NCBI RefSeq assembly: GCF_022394535.1
Contig: NZ_CP089414.1
Span: forward strand, 3,906,001 to 3,970,000
Length of the DNA stretch: 64,000 nucleotides
Direction of reading: 5' to 3'
Origin: Dyella terrae
GTDB lineage: Bacteria > Pseudomonadota > Gammaproteobacteria > Xanthomonadales > Rhodanobacteraceae
Positions 36,838 through 44,975 of this stretch are shown here, piece after piece. Below the pieces are notes generated by a model. The model had not been told where the DNA came from. It was given only the letters and a program-made list of their open reading frames with translations, and made no database searches. The position numbers and the translations under genes were made by a program. The first letter of the stretch is position 1. Every line of letters begins with the position of its first letter.

Positions 36838-39800
36838 TCAGCCTCCAATGGAGCGCTTCACGCGCGTCGGGTTGTTGTCGATGGTGTTCAAGATGTGCTC
36901 CTGGCCGTCGCTGCTGTCGAGGTAGTCCTTTACCAGCGAGTGGTGAGGCACGTTGATGAGGGAGAGGTTGATCGGGGGCTGCCCGCTACGCATGCCGGCG
37001 TCGCGGCTCGGGAACAGCGGCGACTGACTGGCGCGTGCGGCCAGTGGCGCGACGTAGCCACCATCGGAGAAGCCGGGGAAATGACCGGACAGGCCTGCCA
37101 CGCCGTGGGTGTTGAGGTCATCGAGCATCGAGCGCACGCCCGGCTGTGCGACAACCGCCGCGCGCGTGACGTGCTCTCCACCATGCACGACGCCTGCGAC
37201 CTCGGTATGTCCGATGTCTCCGGTATAGCCGCCTTCGGAATAGCCACCAGAGTCGGCGGCGAAGTTGAACCAGTACGAGCCATCATTCGCGGCGCTGCTC
37301 GCACCGCCTGATCCAGAGCTGCCGAACAAGCTGGTGAGCATGTTGATCCAACTGCTGCCACCGCTGCTCGATGCCGAGCTGCCGGTGGCGGCCGCCGCGA
37401 TCGAGCCGGCCGCGACCGTGCCGGCGTCGACAATGGCAGTGGAGATCGTGGTGCCAGCAGTGCCGATCGACGTCGCAGCCGTCGCGCCAGCACTGCTGAT
37501 CGCCGTTGCTGTGGTTGCCGAGGCGGAAGTGCCGGCCGACGCGCCGATGGTCTGGCCACTGCCACCCAGGAGCTGGGATAGCCACGACGTGGCACCGCTG
37601 AGCTGATTGGTCAGCATTTCCGACAGCTGCTGCGAGGCGATGCGCTGCAGACCGCGTGCCAGGTCGAGGAACAGCGTGTTCAGCAGCTCGCGTGCATTGG
37701 TGATGCGCGTTCCAAGGCCGTTGAACACGTCATCAAACGAGCTTTGAAAGTCGTTGCGAACGCTGGTGGTGATCTGGTCCGTTTCCAGACCGAGCCGCTC
37801 CATCTCGCTCCGCAGCTGTTGAACTTGCTCAATGACCTTCGGATCGGCGGTAGCGTCGGCCAAAGCCTGAAGCTTAGGCAGCTCTGCAGAAATGGCCTCA
37901 TAGGTCTGCTTGTGCAGGTCGAAGAGCTGCTGCTGCGCCTCGACCTGGTTCAGCTGGCCAGCCTGCAGTCGCGCCTGGATATCTTGCTCCTGGCGCTGCT
38001 GGTCAGACTGCACGGTCGAGATGTCGCTGCGGAGAGCACTCAGCTGTGCCTTAGCGGTCTCGACATCGATGATGACCTTGATTTTCGCCGCCGAGGCAGT
38101 GTCGCCGTTGAGGTTCGCCGAGCGCAGCGCCTTGGAGTACTGGTCCTGAATACGAAGCGCTGCGGCTTCACCATCCTGGCCCGTGGCACGCAGGTAGGCT
38201 TCTTGTAGCCGGCTGGCGTCTTCGATTTTCTTCTCGGCCGCTTGGTGCTCCTGGTCATCGAGCACGGCGCGCTTGGCCGCCGCGTCAGCGCGGGCCTTGG
38301 TGATCTGGGCGTCGATGCCCTGGACCTGCTGATCGATGCGAATCCGTTCGGCGGCGTTGTTGCCGTGACCGGCGATCGCCGCCTTCTCGCTTTCGAGCTC
38401 GGCGATCTGCTTGGACTCCAGATCGTCGATGTTCTTTTTCTTCTGAGCCCAGTAGTCGTTGTCCGATACCGTGCCGGCCTTGCGGGCGGCATCGAGCGTG
38501 TGCTCGGCGTTGGTGAACGCATCGGTGTAGAGCTGCAGTTGTTGGCGCGCCTGAGCTGTATCCGCTGAAAGGCCGGCGCGATCGGCGGCTCCGGCCGAGC
38601 GATCGGTGAACTTCTTCTCGACGTCCGCGCGCTGTGCGTCATACGCACCGCCAGAGAACTGCACCTTGCCCTGAGCATCGACGACGTTGGTGACGTCCTT
38701 CAAACGCGGGTTATTGGCCGCGTTGGGGTCGTTCCACATGGCGAGGAACTGCTGATCGAGTTCGTCGAGTGCGTGCTTGCGCGCGGTGGGTTTGTCGTAT
38801 TGCTCCTGGCGCTTGTCGAAGCCGGCGTTGGCCTTCAGCGCAGCGTCGTTCAGACGACTGTTCTGCGCCGCCTGGTCCGCGTCGCTCTGCGCCTTGGTGA
38901 CGCGGGCCTGCAGCTCCTGCAGGCGAGCCTCATCGGCTGCGCTGAAGGTTTCCTTGGCACCTGGGATGTGGTCAACCAGGCCAGCGCCGAGGACCGTATT
39001 GAGCGTGCGACCGAAGGTGCTGTAGTTCCCCTCCTGGGCGAAGGCTTTACGACCCTGCAGGGCATATAGCTCGTTCTGATCGCTAGCCGTGCCCAGAGCG
39101 ACCGACGTGCCTTGCTTCATCTTCTCCCAGGCACTCGATACCTCACCGCCCAGATCGCGCCACACCTTCGTGAGGCCGGTCACATGCTCTTTGACGTCGT
39201 CGATGCGGGTAATGGCGGCCTCGTGGAAAGCACGTGCCTCCACGTCCTGTGCTCCCTGCACATCGCCGGCTTCCTCCAGCGCCTTGATCTGGTCGTAGAC
39301 CGCCGTCGTCAGGTAGTGGAACTGCTCATTCGCTTTCATGGCACCAGTGGTGGTGCCGTCGAAGAAGCGAAGCGCTTCCTGTGATGCCTTCTCGGCGTTG
39401 GCGCCAGTCAGCTCGCCGATATCGGCAGCGGCTTGGGCAACGGACGCGAGCGACTGCTGCCCAACCTTACCGGATTGCGCAAGTTGATCGATGATCTCGC
39501 GCGACGTGGAAAGCTTGGTATTAGCCGAGGTGATACCCGATGCCATCTGTTCGAACGAACCTGCCGTCAGGCCGACACTGTTGCCGGTAACGTCGATGGC
39601 TTCATGCAGCTTGGCTTCGTCATTGGCGGCAGACAACGCGGCGGCCGCGAACGTACCGAGCACGGCAGCCGCGCTGGCGATCGAAATGCCGGTCGTGGTG
39701 AAAACACTACCGAGCAGGCCCGTCGCGTTGGCCAGCGTGAACGACGTCTGTTCGAAGCGACCCCAGTTGCCATTGGCAGCATCGGCGCCGAGGCGGCCGA

Positions 39801-40569
39801 GTTCCCGGCGAGCAAAGGCATTGTTCAGGCCGCCACCGCCGTGGCCACCACCGCCGTTGCCGCCTCCATTCCCGCCGCCGTTTCCGCCATTGCCACCGCC
39901 GCCGGGTCCATTCCTACGGCGCTGCTGTGCGAGCTTGTCCTCGATCTGATTCAGGCGCTCCAATGCCGCCGTTTGCTCGGCGGTGCTGAGGGTGCCCTGG
40001 CGCATCATGTTGTCGAGCTGCGCCTCGATCGCCGCGAGCTCTTCCGTGCTCTTGGCTCCGCGCTTGAGCGAAGCCTCCAGGGCAGCTCGCTCCTGGACAT
40101 TGCGCGCCACCGTCGCACCCGTGCGCTGCACGGACGCCAAGGAACGCTGATACGCCGCGACCTCAGCGTCCGTGGCACGCGTAGTGGCAGCAGAAGCCGC
40201 CACGGCTGCTGTCGCGGCGTTGGCCTGTTCGGTCTGCGCAGCGGCGGCTTCCAGGGAAGCCTTGACCATCGCCGAGATGCGGGTGGACGCGGCGTCAGCC
40301 GCTTCCCCCTGTGCTGCCAACACGGTGGTGGTGGTTTCTGCGGATTCGGCCAGGCTGACCTGGGCGGCCTGGGCCTGTGCCGAGGAGGTGGCGATGGACG
40401 CCAAGCCATCGGCCGTGGTGGCCAACCTGGTCAGGGCATCCGCCGCCCGCGTGGCGGCCTGGGCGATCTGGTCGTTCGCCACACCGACTTGCCCGAGATT
40501 GGTCACCCCCGCCTTGGTATCGGCGGTGACTTTGAGGGCTAGATTGAGTTCGGCGCCAGGCGACGACAC
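36838..40569 (-). CDS. Tail tape measure protein
   Basis: A 1243-residue protein of Ala-rich coiled-coil character, the longest in the phage, directly after the frameshifted chaperone as in other siphophages. About residues 20-220 are predicted coiled coil. A glycine/asparagine-rich linker occupies about residues 221-245. The middle is again coiled coil (KKNIDDLESKQIAELESEK), followed by an Ala/Ser/Thr-rich membrane-compatible stretch near 1000-1080. The C-terminus has the EVAGVVHGGEHVTRAAVV motif seen in many tape measures. By the usual 0.15 nm per residue rule the tail would be about 185 nm long. Confidence 0.92.
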   Translation of the reverse strand: MSSPGAELNLALKVTADTKAGVTNLGQVGVANDQIAQAATRAADALTRLATTADGLASIATSSAQAQAAQVSLAESAETTTTVLAAQGEAADAASTRISAMVKASLEAAAAQTEQANAATAAVAASAATTRATDAEVAAYQRSLASVQRTGATVARNVQERAALEASLKRGAKSTEELAAIEAQLDNMMRQGTLSTAEQTAALERLNQIEDKLAQQRRRNGPGGGGNGGNGGGNGGGNGGGGHGGGGLNNAFARRELGRLGADAANGNWGRFEQTSFTLANATGLLGSVFTTTGISIASAAAVLGTFAAAALSAANDEAKLHEAIDVTGNSVGLTAGSFEQMASGITSANTKLSTSREIIDQLAQSGKVGQQSLASVAQAAADIGELTGANAEKASQEALRFFDGTTTGAMKANEQFHYLTTAVYDQIKALEEAGDVQGAQDVEARAFHEAAITRIDDVKEHVTGLTKVWRDLGGEVSSAWEKMKQGTSVALGTASDQNELYALQGRKAFAQEGNYSTFGRTLNTVLGAGLVDHIPGAKETFSAADEARLQELQARVTKAQSDADQAAQNSRLNDAALKANAGFDKRQEQYDKPTARKHALDELDQQFLAMWNDPNAANNPRLKDVTNVVDAQGKVQFSGGAYDAQRADVEKKFTDRSAGAADRAGLSADTAQARQQLQLYTDAFTNAEHTLDAARKAGTVSDNDYWAQKKKNIDDLESKQIAELESEKAAIAGHGNNAAERIRIDQQVQGIDAQITKARADAAAKRAVLDDQEHQAAEKKIEDASRLQEAYLRATGQDGEAAALRIQDQYSKALRSANLNGDTASAAKIKVIIDVETAKAQLSALRSDISTVQSDQQRQEQDIQARLQAGQLNQVEAQQQLFDLHKQTYEAISAELPKLQALADATADPKVIEQVQQLRSEMERLGLETDQITTSVRNDFQSSFDDVFNGLGTRITNARELLNTLFLDLARGLQRIASQQLSEMLTNQLSGATSWLSQLLGGSGQTIGASAGTSASATTATAISSAGATAATSIGTAGTTISTAIVDAGTVAAGSIAAAATGSSASSSGGSSWINMLTSLFGSSGSGGASSAANDGSYWFNFAADSGGYSEGGYTGDIGHTEVAGVVHGGEHVTRAAVVAQPGVRSMLDDLNTHGVAGLSGHFPGFSDGGYVAPLAARASQSPLFPSRDAGMRSGQPPINLSLINVPHHSLVKDYLDSSDGQEHILNTIDNNPTRVKRSIGG

Positions 40570-40582
40570 GCGGGCTTCTCCT

Positions 40583-41208
40583 TCATTTGCGCAACTGATG
40601 CAGCCAGGCCGACACTTCCGCGCCTCCGCCCATGCCGGCGTTTATCTCTTCTGTCCTATCTGCGCGGGCGCGGCGCTCACGTCGGAGCGCCGCCCCGTAG
40701 AACAGGTTCAACTGGCGGCGTGTGTAGCGTCCGAGCTGCTCGGGGCCGCCGTGCCCGTGGGCGATGAGGGTTGCGTAGATGTCGGCCCATCGGTCGCCTT
40801 GACCCGGTCGAGGCGCAAACGCCGCGTTGCGCTCTCCACGAAAAAATCGCGGTTGACCGCCCACCAGGTCAGCACGATGTTTTCGGTGTCCAGGGCGCCC
40901 AGCTTGCGAACCCACGCTTCGTCGACGTGCGCAGCGCGGGCGACCAGTGTCGCCACCACATCAGCGTGTGGCGCCAGGACGTCGAGCACCTCATCGGCGT
41001 CCAGGGTCTCCTTCATCTTGAAGGCCTGATACAGCGCCTGGACGATGAGGTTGGTCAGCGGGCGGAGTTCCAGGCTTTCCTCGAACTCGTACTCAGCCAC
41101 CACCACCGTCTGGCCCGCGATCGGCACCTGGCGCTTGGAATGGATGACCGAAATATCGTCGCGGCCGTCATCCGGCCGCGACTCGTCAGGGTGCATCTTG
41201 CGGGCCAT
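40583..41208 (-). CDS. Tail assembly chaperone, frameshift product (G-T type)
   Basis: The second frame (40583-40840) has no start of its own and lies -1 relative to the chaperone frame (40708-41208). Slippage at T TTT TTC joins residue 123 of the first frame to 85 residues beginning RGERNAAFAPRPGQ and ending AWLHQLRK, giving a 208-residue fusion. The ratio of short and long forms governs tail assembly in siphophages; in lambda these are gpG and gpG-T. The location just before the tape measure is the standard one. Confidence 0.8.
40708..41208 (-). CDS. Tail assembly chaperone, unshifted product (G type)
   Basis: A 166-residue acidic protein translated without frameshift. It begins MARKMHPDESRPDDGRDD and has a helical core (LTNLIVQALYQAFKMKE, EVLDVLAPHADVVATLVARAA). 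After the slippery site its frame runs into a low-complexity Ser/Thr/Pro tail that looks like a read-out of the overlapping frame. In lambda-type systems this form is the abundant one and coats the tape measure during assembly. It overlaps the upstream tail-tube gene by one base (TGATG-type). Confidence 0.8.
   Translation of the reverse strand: MARKMHPDESRPDDGRDDISVIHSKRQVPIAGQTVVVAEYEFEESLELRPLTNLIVQALYQAFKMKETLDADEVLDVLAPHADVVATLVARAAHVDEAWVRKLGALDTENIVLTWWAVNRDFFVESATRRLRLDRVKATDGPTSTQPSSPTGTAAPSSSDATHAAS
40840..40846 (-). promoter_or_regulatory. Programmed -1 ribosomal frameshift site T TTT TTC
   Basis: On the minus strand the codons read GAT TTT TTC GTG. The heptamer T TTT TTC sits in the zero frame in the X XXY YYZ form needed for tandem slippage. 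After the slip, the next codon CGT opens the 85-residue extension. No downstream pseudoknot was worked out. Confidence 0.8.
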
Positions 41209-41987
41209 CAGGTGCTCACCCGCTCGATGCGACCGAAGCCACCCAGCGTCGGGTCGGCGGCGTTGAGCGGGTCATACAGCACCGAACCACTGCACGGCAG
41301 GCTGCCATAGCCGTCGTTGATGACATCGAGCTGGCTGATCGGGTCGATGCGCAGGCGATACAGGCGGATCAGTACGGCGTCGCCCGTCTCCGTGTCCACG
41401 CCATCGAGCACGAAATAACGCTCCGGAGCCGGCTGGGTGAACATCGCCACGTTGGTGGCACCGGCATAGGTGTACGCGGCCTTGAACGGCTGCGTGAACG
41501 TGCCGACGTTGTTCATGATCACGATGCCATTGTTGTTGGCGGCCACCGGCGACTGCGGGATCTGGTAGTTGGCCGGAGGAACAGTCTGCGGCGTCGCGGA
41601 GCTGTCGGTGATGGCCAGCGCCGAGATGCCGTTCTGTGCCAGCTTGATGTTGTCGCCAGCAACCACCTGCGGGAGTACTTCGCCGGTCACCGTGCCGCCC
41701 GCCACGACAAGCGGCGTGGCATACATGCCCACAGCCAGCGCGCCGGGCGACCACTGCTTGAACGTCATCGACAGATCGCACTTGGTCTGCTTGATCATGC
41801 GACCGATCTGCTGGCGCAGGCCGGTGTAGCTGTCGAATGCGTCATCCGTCGACGTGCTCAGCTTGATCTGGCACGGCGTGACGTCGCCCACCCACTGCAG
41901 GGATGCCGGACCACCGTTGGCCTGGCGAGTGCCCAGGAGCACGCGCCCCTGGAACGAGAACAAACGGGGATTGGTGTTGGTGCTCAT
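41208..41987 (-). CDS. Major tail tube protein
   Basis: A 259-residue protein with the beta-rich character and position of a siphophage tail tube subunit, directly upstream of the tail assembly chaperone. It starts MSTNTNPRLFSFQGRVLLG. The KLSTSTDDAFDSYTGLRQQIG and MIKQTKCDLSMTFKQWSP segments resemble tail tube proteins that read SxxxxDxxDSYTGxRxxxxR. It overlaps the upstream 112-residue gene by ATGA. Confidence 0.8.
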   Translation of the reverse strand: MSTNTNPRLFSFQGRVLLGTRQANGGPASLQWVGDVTPCQIKLSTSTDDAFDSYTGLRQQIGRMIKQTKCDLSMTFKQWSPGALAVGMYATPLVVAGGTVTGEVLPQVVAGDNIKLAQNGISALAITDSSATPQTVPPANYQIPQSPVAANNNGIVIMNNVGTFTQPFKAAYTYAGATNVAMFTQPAPERYFVLDGVDTETGDAVLIRLYRLRIDPISQLDVINDGYGSLPCSGSVLYDPLNAADPTLGGFGRIERVST

Positions 41988-42322
41988 TTCGCGCTCGTGT
42001 CCTGCGTGGCAACCGCGCTACCGGTCGTGGGGGTCGCCGCCGGAGCGGCCGCCAGTGCGCTGGCGATCTGCTGCACCTCGCCCTGTGCAGCCTCGGCCTT
42101 CGCATCGGCCTTATCGATCGCAGCAGCGATCTCGTCGGCGTGCGGAGCCGGGTTGTCCTTCGTGGCGAGCTTCTTGGCCTCGGCCTTGATCGCGTCGAAG
42201 GCTTCCTCGATCAGATCCTCGCCTTTGAGCCAGATGGCATCGATCAGCGGCACGTCGATCTGCGCGCCGGCTTTGTAATCGGTGCCGTTGTGCGTGTGGT
42301 CGAACTTCAACGTGATCTTCAT
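41984..42322 (-). CDS. Hypothetical protein of the head-tail junction region
   Basis: A 112-residue protein from MKITLKFDHTHNGTDYKAG, with AGAGGTAATCCC before the start. The N-terminal half has the YKAGAQIDVPLIDAIWLKG element, similar in pattern to the 72-residue product at 43286 (KPVPLGAVIELDDNDENATYL). The C-terminal half is Ala-rich and low-complexity. Small proteins with this design accompany head-tail connectors in Mu-like phages. Function unknown. Confidence 0.65.
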   Translation of the reverse strand: MKITLKFDHTHNGTDYKAGAQIDVPLIDAIWLKGEDLIEEAFDAIKAEAKKLATKDNPAPHADEIAAAIDKADAKAEAAQGEVQQIASALAAAPAATPTTGSAVATQDTSAK

Positions 42323-42326
42323 GGGA

Positions 42327-42770
42327 TTACCTCTGTAGGGAGTGCTGGGTGCGGTAGACGTCGGTCCAGAGGACGTTGGCCTGGTCGTAGTCGACCAAGT
42401 CGCCCTGGACGAACTGGGTGGGACGTGCGCCGGGGAGCTTGGGCACCCATCCCATGAATGCGGAACGGACCTGACCGAGCAGCGGCCGGAGCAACTCCGC
42501 TGCATCGATCCCGCGCGTAGAGGCGCGGTAGTTGCGTGCGATCACCACCACGCCGAAGGTGACGCCGGCATGCTGCTCACCGGTCGTGTTGCCGACGTTG
42601 GGGATGCCCTTCTCACGGGCCAGCAGCACGAAGGCGCAGGGCGGCCGGAAGTCGCGGAGGCTTTTCACCGCCGCGTACTCCACTGCGCCAAACACGCCGC
42701 CCGTCAGGAGCGGCGCATTGGTCTGCAGCTGCGTGATAGCGAGCTCGATGTCGAAGGGCTCGAAGTTCAC
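42327..42770 (-). CDS. Mu gp37-like head-tail connector protein
   Basis: A 147-residue protein from the GTG at 42770, which overlaps the stop of the preceding gene as GTGA and follows GGGAG; a GTG five codons earlier is less likely. The sequence (VNFEPFDIELAITQLQTN, FRPPCAFVLLAREKG, GVTFGVVVIARNYRA) fits the DUF1834/gp37 family of Mu-like phages, which lies beside gp36 and has a tail-terminator role by analogy. Confidence 0.78.
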   Translation of the reverse strand: MNFEPFDIELAITQLQTNAPLLTGGVFGAVEYAAVKSLRDFRPPCAFVLLAREKGIPNVGNTTGEQHAGVTFGVVVIARNYRASTRGIDAAELLRPLLGQVRSAFMGWVPKLPGARPTQFVQGDLVDYDQANVLWTDVYRTQHSLQR

Positions 42771-43276
42771 TCGTAGATCTCCCACGGACCCGGGCGATAG
42801 GTCTGATCCGTCGTGGTCTGCGGGATGCCGATGCCTGGAACCGTGGTGGTGTCGCCGATGCCCAGCGAGAACTGACCGATCGCCGTCTGCTGCAGCAGCT
42901 TCAGTGCGTCCTGGTAGTCACGAGCGATCGGGTCCGTCCGAGCGTCCGTGATGCGGTCCTTGTGCAGCATGTAGCGAGTGATCTGGCGCGCCCACGCCGT
43001 GACGATGCTGGGAATGGGATTGAGCGGCAGCGTGTAACCACGCTTGGCCAGGAAGCCTTCGATCAAACCATCCGCATCGGTCTGTGCATCCGTGACGCGC
43101 GCCATCGCCTGATTGGCGATGGCGACGTCTGCCGGCGACCAGGCGCTGGTGTCGTTGCCGCGCAGCACCGCATCCATCAGCTGCGCGTCGACGACAGGAA
43201 CGCCATCCGGGGTAGCCACCTGTGCGATCTCGGTGGCGCCCGGGCGTTCGGCAAGTTGAGCGGCAGTGATATACAC
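42767..43276 (-). CDS. Mu gp36-like head-tail connector (DUF1320)
   Basis: A 169-residue helical protein starting MYITAAQLAERPGATEIAQV. The SPADVAIANQAMARVTDAQTDADGLIEGFLAKRGY and SIVTAWARQITRYMLHKDR segments are typical of DUF1320/gp36 proteins, thought to be adaptors between portal and tail. It precedes the gp37-like gene as in Mu. Confidence 0.85.
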   Translation of the reverse strand: MYITAAQLAERPGATEIAQVATPDGVPVVDAQLMDAVLRGNDTSAWSPADVAIANQAMARVTDAQTDADGLIEGFLAKRGYTLPLNPIPSIVTAWARQITRYMLHKDRITDARTDPIARDYQDALKLLQQTAIGQFSLGIGDTTTVPGIGIPQTTTDQTYRPGPWEIYE

Positions 43277-43285
43277 GGGGCGCGC

Positions 43286-43504
43286 TTACTTCACCGGATC
43301 CTTCGGCGGTACCTGGCTGCCGTCATCCTTCTTGGCGGCCGACTTCTTGACGGTGACCTTGGCGTCGTCTGCCGCGTCTTCCAGCACGCCGGCATCACGC
43401 AGATAGGTGGCGTTTTCGTCGTTGTCGTCGAGCTCGATGACAGCGCCGAGCGGAACCGGCTTGCCGTCGTGCTTGAGAGTCGACTTCACGGTGAACTTCG
43501 ACAT
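43286..43504 (-). CDS. Small hypothetical protein beside the capsid gene
   Basis: A 72-residue protein beginning MSKFTVKSTLKHDGKPVPLG, with a GAGGAGAAAC ribosome binding site. It is acidic in the middle (ELDDNDENATYLRDAG) and lysine-rich at the end. The pattern matches small proteins found between capsid and gp36 genes in Mu-like phages, with no known function. Confidence 0.7.
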   Translation of the reverse strand: MSKFTVKSTLKHDGKPVPLGAVIELDDNDENATYLRDAGVLEDAADDAKVTVKKSAAKKDDGSQVPPKDPVK

Positions 43505-43590
43505 GGAATGTTTCTCCTCGGAGGGTCACCGGCCGGGCTCTCCCGGCCGGTGCCTATCTCGCGCTTCGTGGGGTTATGACGTGACGCGGC

Positions 43591-44550
43591 TTAGTTGCCA
43601 GCGCCCTGGATGAGGAAGCCGGCCTGCATGCCGGAGAGCACCGGCGTGTAGTCGAACGTGACCGGGTACACCCAGCTCTTGGTGTTGGGATCCCAGTACG
43701 GCTGCTCGACCATCGGCATGCCTTCGATGTGGTAGGTGTAGGCGAAGCTCGGCTCTTCGGCGTTCGCGCTGGCATCGCCGCCACCCGAGGGAGCGACATA
43801 GGCGAGCACCACGTCGGGGCCCCAGACATCGCCGAACGCGTCGGTGACCGGATCCGCCGCCACCGCCGCACCCACGGCGACGTTCGGGATCTCCCACAGG
43901 CTGGCGAGAATCGCCGTCGTCACCGAATCGCGACCGGTGTATTTGATGCGGTCGAGGATCTGCGGGTTTTCCTTGCAGTTCTTCAGCGCCTTGGGCGAGA
44001 TGATCGCCGTGTTCGGATACAGGCCCACCGTGGAGCGGATCGCTTCGCGGCCAGCCTGCACGTCGCTGATCGGCGTGCCCGTAGCCGAACTCCAGAGGCT
44101 CGTGCCGCTGAGTGCGAGCTTGTGGTTGGCGTCGAAGTTGGCGGCGTTGCGCGCCATGTTGGCGCAGGCCACCTCTTCGCCCAGCGTCATCACGTTCATG
44201 ACGGTGTTGACGGCGCGAGTCGCCAGGTCGATGCCCGGAACCACGCTCGCGTCGCGCATCAGTTCGCGCGGCACGCTGCCTTCCAGGGAGTTCGGCACGA
44301 TGGCGTACGGTGCGCCCTGGTAACCAAACTGGATGCGCTTGGTGGCGGAGCCCGGCGCGCGGGCGGTGTTGACCAGGCGGAACGACGACTTGTCGAACTG
44401 GATCACCTTGCCGCCGTAAGCGGCCACCGGCGCCAGCGGGAAAAGCTGACGGGAGACCAGCTGCGCCTGGCGATAGCCACGGGCATGCTGCGACAGGATG
44501 GGATCGACGATTCGCGCCTGGCCGGGCGAAAGCTGTGCGGTAGTGGTCAT
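43591..44550 (-). CDS. Major capsid protein
   Basis: A 319-residue coat protein of the phage E/P.69-like capsid class. It starts MTTTAQLSPGQARIVDPILS. HARGYRQAQLVSRQLFPLAPV, GGKVIQFDKSSFRL and the LGEEVACANMARNAANF segment agree with this HK97-fold family, and the terminus GMQAGFLIQGAGN is usual. It is next to a decoration-like protein and the protease, the standard capsid cluster. Confidence 0.88.
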   Translation of the reverse strand: MTTTAQLSPGQARIVDPILSQHARGYRQAQLVSRQLFPLAPVAAYGGKVIQFDKSSFRLVNTARAPGSATKRIQFGYQGAPYAIVPNSLEGSVPRELMRDASVVPGIDLATRAVNTVMNVMTLGEEVACANMARNAANFDANHKLALSGTSLWSSATGTPISDVQAGREAIRSTVGLYPNTAIISPKALKNCKENPQILDRIKYTGRDSVTTAILASLWEIPNVAVGAAVAADPVTDAFGDVWGPDVVLAYVAPSGGGDASANAEEPSFAYTYHIEGMPMVEQPYWDPNTKSWVYPVTFDYTPVLSGMQAGFLIQGAGN

Positions 44551-44603
44551 GGACTCTCTCTCGATGCGATGGGGGGGCAGAAGGCGCGTCGGCGAACCGG
44601 GCG

Positions 44604-44939
44604 TCAGTTCGGGATCAGGGAGACTTCGATCGTCTGGCCCTGCGCCGACGCTGCCTCCAGGGCAACGGCGACGGCGACACCGGCAGCCTTCGGGATTGCA
44701 TTGCCATTGGCGTCGGACTGCAGACGCTGGCCAGCCGTGATCGCAGCACCGGCGATCACCACGGTGGTACCGAGCGTGTCGGCCGGGAACAAGTCGCCCG
44801 GGTTGGCATTGGTGCGTGCGACACCGGCGGCGTTGCCGCCCGCCGCTGAGGTGGCACCGGTGTAGTCGACAAAGGTCTGGGCGTTGACGGCAGCAGTGGC
44901 CTGCAGCGTCAGGGTAAGGACGGGATGGTTCTGAGACAT
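44604..44939 (-). CDS. Capsid decoration/cement protein (DUF2190-like)
   Basis: A 111-residue, Ala/Thr/Gly-rich protein. The repeated small-residue beta pattern (TFVDYTGATSAAGGNAAGVA, GDLFPADTLGTTVVIAGAAI) matches DUF2190 cement proteins that stabilise capsids. It lies between the protease and the coat protein, where Mu-like phages carry such a gene. A CAGGAGCGGC ribosome binding site precedes the start. Confidence 0.7.
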   Translation of the reverse strand: MSQNHPVLTLTLQATAAVNAQTFVDYTGATSAAGGNAAGVARTNANPGDLFPADTLGTTVVIAGAAITAGQRLQSDANGNAIPKAAGVAVAVALEAASAQGQTIEVSLIPN

Positions 44940-44975
44940 GGCCGCTCCTGGAGTGGTGTCGGGCGTGAAAGGGGA

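Noticed and set aside
39433..40542. 369-codon plus-strand open frame inside the tape measure
   Set aside because: The Gly-rich and Ala-rich repeats of the real gene create open antisense frames; no supporting signals.
40583..40915. Independent gene start at 40915 for the second chaperone frame
   Set aside because: No ribosome binding site, and the T TTT TTC slippery heptamer at 40840-40846 explains translation of this frame as a fusion.
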